NCBI GenBank assembly: GCA_026392135.1
Contig: JAPLCR010000303.1
Span: 1-14,694, forward strand
Direction of reading: 5' to 3'
Source of the DNA: Armatimonadota bacterium
GTDB lineage: Bacteria > Armatimonadota > Chthonomonadetes > Chthonomonadales > Chthonomonadaceae
Length of the DNA: 14,694 bases
A model generated the notes under the pieces. The model searched no databases. It was given only the letters and a program-made list of their open reading frames with translations, and had not been told where the DNA came from. Position 1 is the first letter of the stretch. Every line of letters starts with the position of its first letter. The position numbers and the translations under genes are program-made. This document shows, piece by piece, positions 1 through 6,576 of this stretch.

Positions 1-94
1 CATGCCCTGCGGCGTGCCACGCGAACGAGGGAAGCGAAAGAGATGAGAGTGTAATGAGCAGGCTGCCCAAAAATAAAATACGTCGTAATGACAT
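1..94 (-). CDS. S1/P1-type zinc nuclease, N-terminal fragment (runs off window)
   Basis: Only the first 31 codons are in the window. The reading frame opens with ATG at 94 after an AAGGAG ribosome site with a 9-nt spacer. It encodes a classical Sec signal peptide (short basic start MSLRR, a hydrophobic core, then SLPSFA), followed directly by WHAAGH. In the S1/P1 nuclease family the mature protein begins with a tryptophan whose amino group binds zinc, and the pattern W-x4-H (Trp1, His6) is diagnostic; both residues are present at the predicted cleavage site. The product would be an exported, trinuclear-zinc, single-strand nuclease/3'-nucleotidase. It starts 16 bp after the stop of the preceding SDR gene, so it is probably co-transcribed with it. 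The call rests on a very short stretch; another secreted protein starting by chance with this motif cannot be excluded. Confidence 0.55.
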   Translation of the reverse strand, partial: MSLRRILFLGSLLITLSSLSLPSFAWHAAGH

Positions 95-110
95 GGTGTA
101 AATCTCCTTA

Positions 111-1091
111 TCAGGTTTCATCACGCCATGAGTGTTCGGGAGCCCACCCTAGAACCTCTTTGGCATGACTACAGTCGAGCAGAGCGCGATAGGTTTCGCC
201 GTTCAGATAGGTAGCCCTCTCCTTTATCCAAGGTGTGTTAGCGTAGTAGGTATCCACCAACTCCTGCGTGGGAATATCTATTACGGTATCGCGGGCGGAG
301 AGAAGGAAAGCATCGTTTTTAACTCCCTGCGCGGTAAGTGCCAACACTCCTGCCCGCGCCACGTCACGCCTATCCACATATGCCCAGTATTCTACTTTGC
401 CATGCTCACCTCCTCTTTTCACCGCATCTCTACACCAGTGGTAGTTTTCAGAATAGAGAACCGCTACAGGGCGTAGGCTGAGAGTGATTAAACCGTGCCG
501 GTTGGTGAAAGCCGTACACATCTCTTCACCGAGGTGTTTTGAAATCTGATAGGGGGAGTGAGGGTGCCTAGGGTAACTATCGTCAACAGGCAGGTGTATT
601 CCCTCCTTATAGCCGCCTACGCAACCAAGTGCGTTGACACTAGAGTAGTTTACAATGCGCTCCACTCCTGCCTCTACACAGGCAAGTAGAACGTTCCATG
701 TGCCCTGCACGTTGGTAGCGAGAACGTCGTCTGCACAACCGTGCCTATCGCTAGGTATCGCACCAAGGTGTATGACCGCTTCTACTCCCCCAACGGCTTG
801 ACGCACCGTATAGAGGTCGCGCAAGTCGCCTGCGATATACTCGTAGTCCATCGCCCTGCTCTTCGCCACGCGGTCAAACCCACGTATATCGTGCCCCGCC
901 TCTTGTAGTTGCCTTACCTGCTCACGCCCGATATTGCCCGCGCGCTTGGTCGTGTCCCGATGGTGACCATCAAGGCCATCCAGTTGGTGACGTCGAACGG
1001 CTGGGAAGCACAGCAATCCGGATGGGACGGCAGCTATTTCACCAGTCGTTACACGCAACGCCCTTTTCACCCGTAAAAAAGCCCTCTTCAT
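111..1091 (-). CDS. Extended short-chain dehydrogenase / NAD-dependent epimerase-dehydratase, 5' end uncertain
   Basis: From about position 945 down to the stop at 111 the protein is a clear extended SDR. It has a Rossmann dinucleotide loop ending AGNIGR, an acidic-rich strand GFDR, the AGDLRD adenine-contacting loop, a central HLGAIPS, a catalytic serine region (SSVNALG) and the catalytic pair in YQISK. It resembles uronate dehydrogenases and UDP-sugar epimerases; the substrate cannot be told. The stop lies 16 bp before a secreted nuclease gene. The 5' end is odd. The longest frame starts at ATG 1091, overlaps the JAMM gene by 53 bp, has no ribosome site, and its first 46 or so residues do not look like the beta-strand and VTG motif that should precede AGNIGR. 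A different frame starting at ATG 979 or 970 reads MVTIGT just upstream, so a frameshift near 950 is possible. The end given is only the outer limit. Confidence 0.75.
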   Translation of the reverse strand: MKRAFLRVKRALRVTTGEIAAVPSGLLCFPAVRRHQLDGLDGHHRDTTKRAGNIGREQVRQLQEAGHDIRGFDRVAKSRAMDYEYIAGDLRDLYTVRQAVGGVEAVIHLGAIPSDRHGCADDVLATNVQGTWNVLLACVEAGVERIVNYSSVNALGCVGGYKEGIHLPVDDSYPRHPHSPYQISKHLGEEMCTAFTNRHGLITLSLRPVAVLYSENYHWCRDAVKRGGEHGKVEYWAYVDRRDVARAGVLALTAQGVKNDAFLLSARDTVIDIPTQELVDTYYANTPWIKERATYLNGETYRALLDCSHAKEVLGWAPEHSWRDET

Positions 1092-1740
1092 TTCGCACAG
1101 GGTCTACCACTACTGCTACCTGCCAAGGATGCGGGAAAATGTTCTCCTGTGTATCGAGGTCTACCCGCGACAAGAAAACCCCGAAATTGGGATGCGAGTG
1201 ATAGGAGCCTAATAGAGTCCAGTTGGAAGGCAGTTCTCGAAAGTGGGGGAATATCGCCGCCCACGTCTCTGCGGTATAGGAGAAGGAGGTTGCGGTCTCA
1301 ACTCCTTGCGGGGCGACCAGTGCCTCTTCTATCAGAATAATATAGGTGTTGAGTCTCGTGTCGTACAGAGCGCGTCCTACCAACAAGCCCCCTTGCTCTA
1401 CGGAAATATCGCTTCGCAGGTGCTCTTGAACAAGATTCCACGCCTGTCGTCTAATAAATAGTAGGTAGGCGTTCGGGCGAAGCTCAGGAGCAAATGAGAG
1501 GGGGAGTGAGGGCAAAAATGTCTCCGCAACCACCGTTTCTGGACGATAGACCTCCTCTTGCTCCTCCCACTCTATCTCCGACTCGTCTATCTCTTCGGTA
1601 GACGGCTTTTCAGGTAGCACAGTAGGGGCGGTTGCCTTATGTGCGAGTACGTCGGCAATAAACGCCTGCTCCTCTACTTGTGCAAGGAGGTCGATGGGGT
1701 CGTGTGCGGATTCGGCGGGCTTTTTTTTCTTGAAAAACAT
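1039..1740 (-). CDS. JAMM/MPN+ (JAB1-Mov34-PAD1) metalloprotease-like protein
   Basis: This 233-residue protein carries a full JAMM zinc-protease signature: Glu115 in EQGGLLVG, His181 and His183 in HSHP, then Ser191 and Asp194 at the exact family spacing (HxHPx6SxxD). All predicted zinc ligands and catalytic residues are present, so it should be active. JAMM enzymes cut isopeptide or peptide bonds, typically removing ubiquitin-like proteins in eukaryotes and archaea; bacterial members act on ubiquitin-like or sulfur-carrier proteins, or are uncharacterised. Residues 1-90 are a basic start (MFFKKKKP) followed by a strongly acidic, probably disordered tract (around 50-63, rich in Glu). The gene diverges from a SWIM/RING-like gene with only 44 bp between start codons. 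The C terminus (GVACNDW) is short and lies beside the disturbed SDR start, so a small loss there is conceivable. No signal peptide is seen, which suggests a cytoplasmic protein. Confidence 0.85.
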   Translation of the reverse strand: MFFKKKKPAESAHDPIDLLAQVEEQAFIADVLAHKATAPTVLPEKPSTEEIDESEIEWEEQEEVYRPETVVAETFLPSLPLSFAPELRPNAYLLFIRRQAWNLVQEHLRSDISVEQGGLLVGRALYDTRLNTYIILIEEALVAPQGVETATSFSYTAETWAAIFPHFRELPSNWTLLGSYHSHPNFGVFLSRVDLDTQENIFPHPWQVAVVVDPVRNEEGFFTGEKGVACNDW

Positions 1741-1784
1741 TGTATTCTCGTTATATCTGCCTCGACCTTGTAAGGGGTTATCTC

Positions 1785-2507
1785 ATGTTCGTTAATCTAA
1801 TAAAACGTCTCTTTAGGCGGCGTTCCCAAGAGACCATACAGCCCGAAAATGCCCCTCAGAGTCGGCGAGGCAGCCTAAATGAGCTGATGGCACAGGACGT
1901 TCCCGAACTGCGCGAAGTGGTGTTTACGCCGCTTATGCCCGTCCTTGCTGCGTCACAAATTTTCTCGCTAGAACAGATTACCCTAGAATGGATAAAAGAG
2001 CAGGTAGGCTCACAGGTTTTTGACCTCGGAATCTGGACTTTTCAGCAGGGGCTTGTTACACGCACCGAAGCACATGGGTTTTACCTCTATGGAACCGTCA
2101 ACCCCTCAGACCCCGAAAAGACCAAGCCCTATAGTATTGAGATTGCCCTGACAGACGGCAATCTGACGGGTATCTGCTCCTGTTCGCGAATGTATGCCCC
2201 AGTAATTGCAAGTGGTGTTTTGCCGCGCCTCGACAGTAGCCATATACCCTGCAAGCACCTCGCGGCTGTGCTTATCGGCTATACCCAACGCGGAACCCCC
2301 ACTGCCGAAATCCCTCGCGACCCAGTGGCGTGCGTCTGCCCCGTCACGCGCCAGAAACTGCAAGCGGGTTCGCAGATATTTATATGCCATCAGTGCGGAA
2401 CCTCCTATAGCCCAGAGGGGTGGGAGTTTTTGCAGGAGGTGGACAAGGGGCGGTGCTGCAACTGCCACACTGCCGGAACCATTCAGCCCTTTACTTTGTC
2501 AGGGTAA
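1785..2507 (+). CDS. SWIM zinc finger protein with C-terminal RING/zinc-ribbon-like domain
   Basis: The start is ATG 1785, chosen because AAGGGG (1772-1777) sits 7 nt upstream; a TTG at 1740 in the same frame lacks a ribosome site and overlaps the divergent gene's start codon. The 240-residue protein has a basic N terminus (LIKRLFRRR), a middle alpha/beta region, a SWIM finger (Cys131-x-Cys133 ... Cys156-x-His158, pattern CxCx(n)CxH), and a cysteine-rich tail. In the tail, Cys183/Cys185 precede PVT, then Cys201-x2-Cys204 and Cys224-x2-Cys227 with His228. Two CxxC knuckles make a zinc ribbon or a degenerate RING/treble clef: the YH..C that normally fills the third RING position is replaced by YSPEGW. 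SWIM domains bind DNA or protein; RING-like domains often recruit E2 enzymes. It lies 5 bp before a small membrane-protein gene. Function is not known. Confidence 0.75.
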   Translation: MFVNLIKRLFRRRSQETIQPENAPQSRRGSLNELMAQDVPELREVVFTPLMPVLAASQIFSLEQITLEWIKEQVGSQVFDLGIWTFQQGLVTRTEAHGFYLYGTVNPSDPEKTKPYSIEIALTDGNLTGICSCSRMYAPVIASGVLPRLDSSHIPCKHLAAVLIGYTQRGTPTAEIPRDPVACVCPVTRQKLQAGSQIFICHQCGTSYSPEGWEFLQEVDKGRCCNCHTAGTIQPFTLSG

Positions 2508-2512
2508 GAGGT

Positions 2513-2986
2513 ATGCCCATTCCCAACAGACTCAAAAACGTGAAGACTGCCGCCAGCGTCCTATTTCTAACGTTCGGAGGGCTTTTTGTGTACTCTGTAT
2601 TCGCCGACCTTGACGCACAGGCAGCCGAATCGGAAGGCATCTACTATATCGCCTTGCCTCTACGTGCCATGATAAAAGAGCAGAAGAGAAGCCAGCTGCC
2701 TTCCAAGCAGGAGCTAATACAGTGGTCACAGGCTCATGGGCGCATTGTCGCGAACGACACCCCAGACCTTGCTTGGGAAGGCATGACCGGAGCTATTTCA
2801 GACACTCCGCAACGCGCTATTGTATGGTGTCAAAGGGCACTTGGTCCCTTCTGGCGGAGTTACTACAACGTGCTTTTTGACGATACATCGATACGAAAAG
2901 TCCCTGCGTCCAACTTGAAAGCCGTTTTGAACGGACAGGCATTCACCCTAAACGAGCGGTATGAGTGCTTGTCTAGATGCAAGTGA
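2513..2986 (+). CDS. Small membrane-anchored or exported protein, unknown function
   Basis: The frame extends upstream to 2420, but that part overlaps the SWIM gene; ATG 2513, 5 bp after the SWIM stop, is the sensible start, with GAGG immediately in front (short spacing, so probably translationally coupled). The 157-residue product has one hydrophobic segment (about residues 12-29) after a basic start, so it is either a signal anchor or a signal peptide cut near residue 37 (AQAAES). The remaining 120 residues would be outside the membrane and contain cysteines at 106, 152 and 156. A stretch reading NVLFDDTSIRKV near residue 119 faintly recalls the C-terminal DG-type motif of pilin-like secreted proteins, but the GFTLIE prepilin motif is absent. 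I do not recognise the family. Its tight spacing to the SWIM/RING-like gene suggests one transcript. Confidence 0.7.
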   Translation: MPIPNRLKNVKTAASVLFLTFGGLFVYSVFADLDAQAAESEGIYYIALPLRAMIKEQKRSQLPSKQELIQWSQAHGRIVANDTPDLAWEGMTGAISDTPQRAIVWCQRALGPFWRSYYNVLFDDTSIRKVPASNLKAVLNGQAFTLNERYECLSRCK

Positions 2987-3009
2987 GTCTCTTTTCTTGC
3001 GCCTTACAC

Positions 3010-3027
3010 GAAGAGATGCCCCTCTTC
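3010..3027 (+). terminator. Weak hairpin after the 157-aa gene
   Basis: A perfect 6-bp stem (GAAGAG at 3010-3015 pairing with CTCTTC at 3022-3027, 6-nt loop) lies 24 bp after the stop at 2986. There is no T-tract, so it is at best a weak terminator or an RNA 3'-end hairpin. Confidence 0.2.
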
Positions 3028-3029
3028 TC

Positions 3030-3085
3030 TCACCTCTCCCCATAACATCGCTCGAATGAGTATCTCCTACGCTTTGGGGTAAGAT
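3030..3085 (+). repeat. Imperfect direct repeat, copy A (promoter-containing)
   Basis: An 18-nt stretch TCACCTCTCCCCATAACA (3030-3047) recurs exactly at 4343-4360. Downstream both copies stay recognisably related (shared CTCCT, a T-rich patch, GGG and TAAGAT or TAAAAT) and place a promoter-like pair at nearly the same distance. The two copies lie upstream of the GNAT gene and dxs respectively. Confidence 0.65.
3056..3085 (+). promoter_or_regulatory. Candidate promoter for the GNAT gene
   Basis: ATGAGT (3056-3061), an 18-nt spacer and TAAGAT (3080-3085) align with the TTGACA-18-TAAAAT promoter of the second repeat copy. The -35 box is poor, so activity is less certain than for the dxs copy. 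A start near 3092 would give a leader of about 148 nt before the TTG at 3240. Confidence 0.4.
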
Positions 3086-3239
3086 AGGGTGAGGTTGACT
3101 CTTTCGGAATTAACCTCGTAACACGCGAAAAGCGATGCCAATTCACCCTTAAAATAGCGCAACATCAATGGGGGGGTGCCAAAATGAGGATTCAGGCAGT
3201 ATAAGAACGTGAAACTCCCGCCATGAAAGGACAGTCCCT

Positions 3240-4169
3240 TTGCCCCTCCTACGATGCCCATACGAGGAAGAGCGAGACACTCAGCGTATGCTTGAACTTG
3301 TCTACCTCGCCCCCGCCGAATATCTACATACCACTGACCTTCCCTATCGCTTCGCTTCATGGGCGTTCGACTGCCCTGAGAATATTGCGCTCTGGGAGGA
3401 TGAACGTGGAGAACTCCTCGGATGGGCAGTCTTACAAACCCCCTTCTGGACGATTGACTACGCCACTCATCCCAACGCGCCGAACGAGTTGCGTCTGCGC
3501 CTTTTGGAGTGGGCAGACGCACGTGCTGAGGCGATACGCGATACTGCCTCTGGACATCCCTGCTGGTTCGTGAACGTACTCCGCTATCAGGGGCAGCAGA
3601 TACGAGACCTCGAAGCGTTGGGTTTCGCCTCTCAAGAACACGTTCCTCAGTATGCGTGGTCGAAGGCACTGCTGAAATACACACCTTCCCTTGCACCTCT
3701 CGCCTCTTCCCTGCCGCCCGGCTTCCGCATTCGTCCCCTAAGCGGCGTTAGCGAGGTCGCGGCGTATGTCGCCCTACATCGCGAAGCCTTCCAGAGCGAA
3801 AGCATGACCGAAGCGTGGCGACAACGAACGTTCCAGCATTCCGCCTATCAGCCTGACCTCGATATAGTCGTTGAGGCGGAAGATGGGCGCATGGTGGGCT
3901 TTTGCATCTGCTGGTTCGCCCCAAACGAAGGCGGAACCCCTACAGGTCGCGTTGAACCAATGGGGGTCTCTTCTGAGTTTCACCGAATAGGGCTGGGGAA
4001 GGCACTTCTGATAGAAGGAATCAGACGGCTACAAGAGCGCGGCGCGGCGCAGGTTTTCGTGGAGTGCGACCTGAATAGCAACTATCCCACCCCCGCTTTT
4101 GCGCTCTATGAGTCCGTCGGATTTCGCGTTTTTCAGGAGGTTCTGGTCTATCGCAAGAACTACATATAA
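3240..4169 (+). CDS. Tandem GNAT-family N-acetyltransferase
   Basis: The 309-residue protein has two GNAT-like halves, the layout of mycothiol synthase and related tandem acetyltransferases. The first (residues 1-145) is degenerate; the second (about 162-309) keeps the acetyl-CoA pyrophosphate loop HRIGLGKAL (248-256), preceded by the beta-4 strand PMGVSSEF and followed by a helix and the terminal strand/helix FALYESVGFRVF. The start is TTG 3240: it is preceded by AAAGGA at 3226-3231 with an 8-nt spacer, and the peptide LRCPYEEERDTQRMLEL fits a GNAT N terminus, whereas the next in-frame Met (residue 17) would remove the first strand. The acceptor substrate (amine, peptide or small metabolite) cannot be predicted. 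It stands alone: 253 bp follow the upstream gene and 321 bp separate it from dxs. Confidence 0.85.
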   Translation: MPLLRCPYEEERDTQRMLELVYLAPAEYLHTTDLPYRFASWAFDCPENIALWEDERGELLGWAVLQTPFWTIDYATHPNAPNELRLRLLEWADARAEAIRDTASGHPCWFVNVLRYQGQQIRDLEALGFASQEHVPQYAWSKALLKYTPSLAPLASSLPPGFRIRPLSGVSEVAAYVALHREAFQSESMTEAWRQRTFQHSAYQPDLDIVVEAEDGRMVGFCICWFAPNEGGTPTGRVEPMGVSSEFHRIGLGKALLIEGIRRLQERGAAQVFVECDLNSNYPTPAFALYESVGFRVFQEVLVYRKNYI

Positions 4170-4217
4170 CTCCCAAAGACATCGCGTTGCACACTCTGGG
4201 CTACTCTAAATCGTGGC

Positions 4218-4254
4218 GCAGTCCTCTTCGTAGCGGACTGCCTGCGCGTGTTTT
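4218..4254 (+). terminator. Candidate terminator after the GNAT gene
   Basis: A perfect 7-bp stem (GCAGTCC at 4218-4224 with GGACTGC at 4235-4241) lies about 50 bp after the GNAT stop, with a short T4 run nine nucleotides beyond the stem. The distance from stem to T-run is longer than in a canonical intrinsic terminator. Confidence 0.35.
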
Positions 4255-4342
4255 GCCAGCTTTGATCTGCCACTCTGCCTGAGAGCATTTGGGGCAAGTT
4301 GGGAGGAGAGTATTCATATACAATAGTATACCCGCTCCGCTA

Positions 4343-4397
4343 TCACCTCTCCCCATAACAATAACGATTGACACTCCTGCTTTTTAGAGGGTAAAAT
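4343..4397 (+). repeat. Imperfect direct repeat, copy B (promoter-containing)
   Basis: This is the second copy of the segment at 3030-3085: an identical 18-mer (4343-4360) followed by a related but diverged promoter region. The 321-bp gap between the GNAT gene and dxs thus contains a weak terminator, this repeat, the dxs promoter and the dxs leader; no further gene is seen in it. Confidence 0.65.
4368..4397 (+). promoter_or_regulatory. dxs promoter
   Basis: A perfect -35 TTGACA (4368-4373), an 18-nt spacer and TAAAAT (4392-4397) form a strong sigma-70/sigma-A type promoter, with initiation expected near 4404. A second TATAAT (4414-4419) lacks a matching -35. The same TTGACA-18-TAAAAT form occurs before squalene-hopene cyclase. 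Confidence 0.75.
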
Positions 4398-4432
4398 GCC
4401 CTATCATCCTCCATATAATGTGGCATCTACGC

Positions 4433-4490
4433 AGGGCAGGCACTCCTTTTAAGTAACTACAGTCATGCCCTGAGAGGGAAACCCTAAATT
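4433..4490 (+). promoter_or_regulatory. dxs 5' leader with hairpins enclosing the ribosome site
   Basis: AGGGCA (4433-4438) can pair with TGCCCT (4466-4471), and AGGG (4475-4478) with CCCT (4482-4485) across an AAA loop. The purine-rich GAGAGGG that should serve as the ribosome site (4472-4478) lies partly in the second stem, 12 nt from the ATG at 4491. Folding could bring the site nearer the start or mask it. The motif CTGAGAGGG superficially recalls a TPP riboswitch, but the remaining conserved parts are missing. Confidence 0.35.
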
Positions 4491-6470
4491 ATGTACGACC
4501 TGCTATCGCGTATTCATAGCCCCGCCGACCTCAAAAGCCTGACCCGGGACGAACTGAAACAGGTGGCGCATGAGCTACGCCAAGCGATAATTGATAACCT
4601 TTCACAGACAGGCGGACACTTCGCTTCCGACCTCGGCGCGGTTGATATTATCCTCGCCCTGCACACCATTTACGATGTTCCAAAAGATAAAGTTATCTGG
4701 GACACAGGACATCAGTGTTACGCCCACAAAATGCTGACAGGGCGCTTAGACCGTTTCCACTCCCTACGTCAATATGGCGGGATTAGCGGATTTCTGCGCC
4801 GTGAAGAGAGCGACTGCGACCTCTTTGGGGCGGGGCACGCTGGTACAAGTATCTCCGCTGCGTATGGGTTTGCAGTGGCGCGAGACCTTGCAGGGCGAAC
4901 AGATGAGAGCGTCCTCGCAGTGATTGGCGATGCCTCCCTTACAGCGGGGCTTGCGCTGGAGGGTCTCCACAATGCGGGACATAGCGGGCGCAACTTTGTC
5001 GTCATTCTCAACGATAATGAGATGAGCATCGCGGAGAGCGTGGGCGCACTCGCTACCTACCTCGCCAAACTGCGCGTCTCTCCGCTCTATCAGAACATGG
5101 AAGCACGCACGAAATCGCTCCTAGACCGCGTGCCCGGTCTGCCCGGACACGCCATAAAGCAAGCCGCCGACTCCGTTCTCAAGCACAGCCTTACCCACTT
5201 TGTTCAGCCCGACCATACCCAGTCTGGCGTTATCTTTGAAGAGTTAGGCTACTCCTATATCGGACCCGTAGACGGACATAACCTCGACCTGCTACTCGAC
5301 CTCTTTACGCAGATTAAGCAGATGCACGGTCCCGTTTTCGTTCACCTACGCACCGTAAAGGGTAAAGGTTACAACCCCGCTGAAGAGAATGCCCGAAAGT
5401 GGCACGCCGTCACCCCTACCATGTTCCAAGAGAACTCTTCCGCCGGAAGCAAGGGCGGAACCAGTACGTGGACGAGCGTGTTCAGCAAGACAATTATCGA
5501 ACTAGCAAACCGTGACCCAAAAGTCGTGGCGATAACCGCCGCTATGCCGGATGGCACGGGGCTAAATAAGTTCAAAGAGGTACATCCTGACCGCTATTTC
5601 GATACGGCTATTGCCGAACAACACGCCGTCTGCTTTGCGGCAGGGCTGGCGGCAGACGGTATCAAGCCTATCACCACTATCTATAGCACCTTCTTGCAGC
5701 GTGCCTACGACATCATTCTCCACGACGTAGCTATTCAGAACCTCCCCGTCATATTCTGCCTCGACAGGGCAGGAGTAGTCGGCGATGATGGACCCACGCA
5801 CCACGGCGTTTTCGACATTACTTACCTGCGCCATATTCCAAACATGGCGGTTCTCGCCCCGAAAGATGGAGAAGAGCTCGCCGCGATGTTAACCTATTCT
5901 GTTGACGAGCACGTTGTAGACAAAAACGCAAGCCCTATCGCAATTCGTTACCCGCGAGGCAATGCGCCCTCTATTGACTGGAATCATGAGAGAGAGCCTA
6001 TCGTCTTCGGAAAGTCGGAGACTCTACAGGCGGGAGAGGATATCGCTTTTCTCGCTTATGGAAACATGGTTGTCCCCGCATTCCAAGCCGCCCAAACACT
6101 GAAACAGGAGGGTATTTCGGTGGAGGTGGTCAATTTGCGGTGGGCGAAGCCGCTGGATGTCGCCAAAATAGTGGACGTTGCGAAACGTATCCGCAAAATC
6201 ATCGTTATGGAGGAGGGAGCGTTGGCTGGCGGGGTGGGTTCCGGCGTTCTCGAAACTCTGTCTAGCTATGGTCTGACCGATGTTCATACAAAACTCTTCG
6301 GTATTCCCGACAAATTTATCGAACACGGCGCGATTCCTATTCTGCACCGCCTCTGCAACCTCACGACGCTCGATTTTGCCATTGCGGCACGGGATATGCT
6401 AGGCGTTCCTCAACCGGAGCCAGACCTGCTCAGCACCTCTTCCGAGAAGCACGAACCGATGACGGCATAG
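4491..6470 (+). CDS. dxs: 1-deoxy-D-xylulose-5-phosphate synthase
   Basis: DXS condenses pyruvate with glyceraldehyde-3-phosphate, using thiamine diphosphate and Mg2+, to make DXP, the entry point of the MEP isoprenoid pathway; it is cytoplasmic and dimeric. The 659-residue protein is complete and slightly longer than the usual 620-640. Visible signatures are GGHFASDLG with the substrate-binding histidine (43), GHQCYAHKMLTGR (73-85), the ThDP/Mg motif GDASLTAG (146-153) with NDN (174-176), the catalytic glutamate in AIAEQHAV (Glu376) and DRAGVVGDDGPTHHG (425-439), followed by the C-terminal transketolase domain. The start ATG agrees with the family N terminus (LLSRIHSPADLKSLT). It has its own promoter and leader, and no other MEP gene is adjacent. 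The hopanoid cyclase downstream uses an end product of this pathway. Confidence 0.97.
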   Translation: MYDLLSRIHSPADLKSLTRDELKQVAHELRQAIIDNLSQTGGHFASDLGAVDIILALHTIYDVPKDKVIWDTGHQCYAHKMLTGRLDRFHSLRQYGGISGFLRREESDCDLFGAGHAGTSISAAYGFAVARDLAGRTDESVLAVIGDASLTAGLALEGLHNAGHSGRNFVVILNDNEMSIAESVGALATYLAKLRVSPLYQNMEARTKSLLDRVPGLPGHAIKQAADSVLKHSLTHFVQPDHTQSGVIFEELGYSYIGPVDGHNLDLLLDLFTQIKQMHGPVFVHLRTVKGKGYNPAEENARKWHAVTPTMFQENSSAGSKGGTSTWTSVFSKTIIELANRDPKVVAITAAMPDGTGLNKFKEVHPDRYFDTAIAEQHAVCFAAGLAADGIKPITTIYSTFLQRAYDIILHDVAIQNLPVIFCLDRAGVVGDDGPTHHGVFDITYLRHIPNMAVLAPKDGEELAAMLTYSVDEHVVDKNASPIAIRYPRGNAPSIDWNHEREPIVFGKSETLQAGEDIAFLAYGNMVVPAFQAAQTLKQEGISVEVVNLRWAKPLDVAKIVDVAKRIRKIIVMEEGALAGGVGSGVLETLSSYGLTDVHTKLFGIPDKFIEHGAIPILHRLCNLTTLDFAIAARDMLGVPQPEPDLLSTSSEKHEPMTA

Positions 6471-6524
6471 GCAAGACAGTGCGGACAGCTGCCCCTTTGC
6501 GGCATCACACCGCCATAATACTCT

Positions 6525-6554
6525 GTGACACTGGTACGATGCCTCCTGTATACG
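6525..6554 (+). promoter_or_regulatory. Candidate promoter of the 104-aa membrane-protein gene
   Basis: GTGACA (6525-6530, five of six matches to the -35 consensus), an 18-nt spacer and TATACG (6549-6554, four of six) give a start near 6561 and a very short leader. Evidence is limited to the boxes and their spacing. Confidence 0.35.
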
Positions 6555-6576
6555 CACAGTGTCTAAAGGAGTACTT

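Noticed and set aside
165..476. A 103-codon plus-strand open frame
   Set aside because: It is antisense to the conserved C-terminal half of the SDR and shows no ribosome site or family features.
909..1074. Plus-strand frame with a helix-turn-helix-like reading (DIARALGRVP)
   Set aside because: It is short, has no start signal, and is antisense to the SDR/JAMM junction. Kept only as part of the junction finding.
1741..1784. Promoters in the 44-bp gap between the divergent JAMM and SWIM genes
   Set aside because: No convincing -35/-10 pair could be placed in either direction; the promoters may lie within the opposing coding regions.
3067..3696. A 209-codon minus-strand open frame
   Set aside because: Most of it is antisense to the GNAT gene. 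The part in the intergenic region looks protein-like but has no independent start or ribosome site.
4471..4485. CTGAGAGGGAAACCC resembling part of a TPP riboswitch before dxs
   Set aside because: Only the CTGAGA-like piece is present. The other conserved aptamer segments and helices are not found in the leader.
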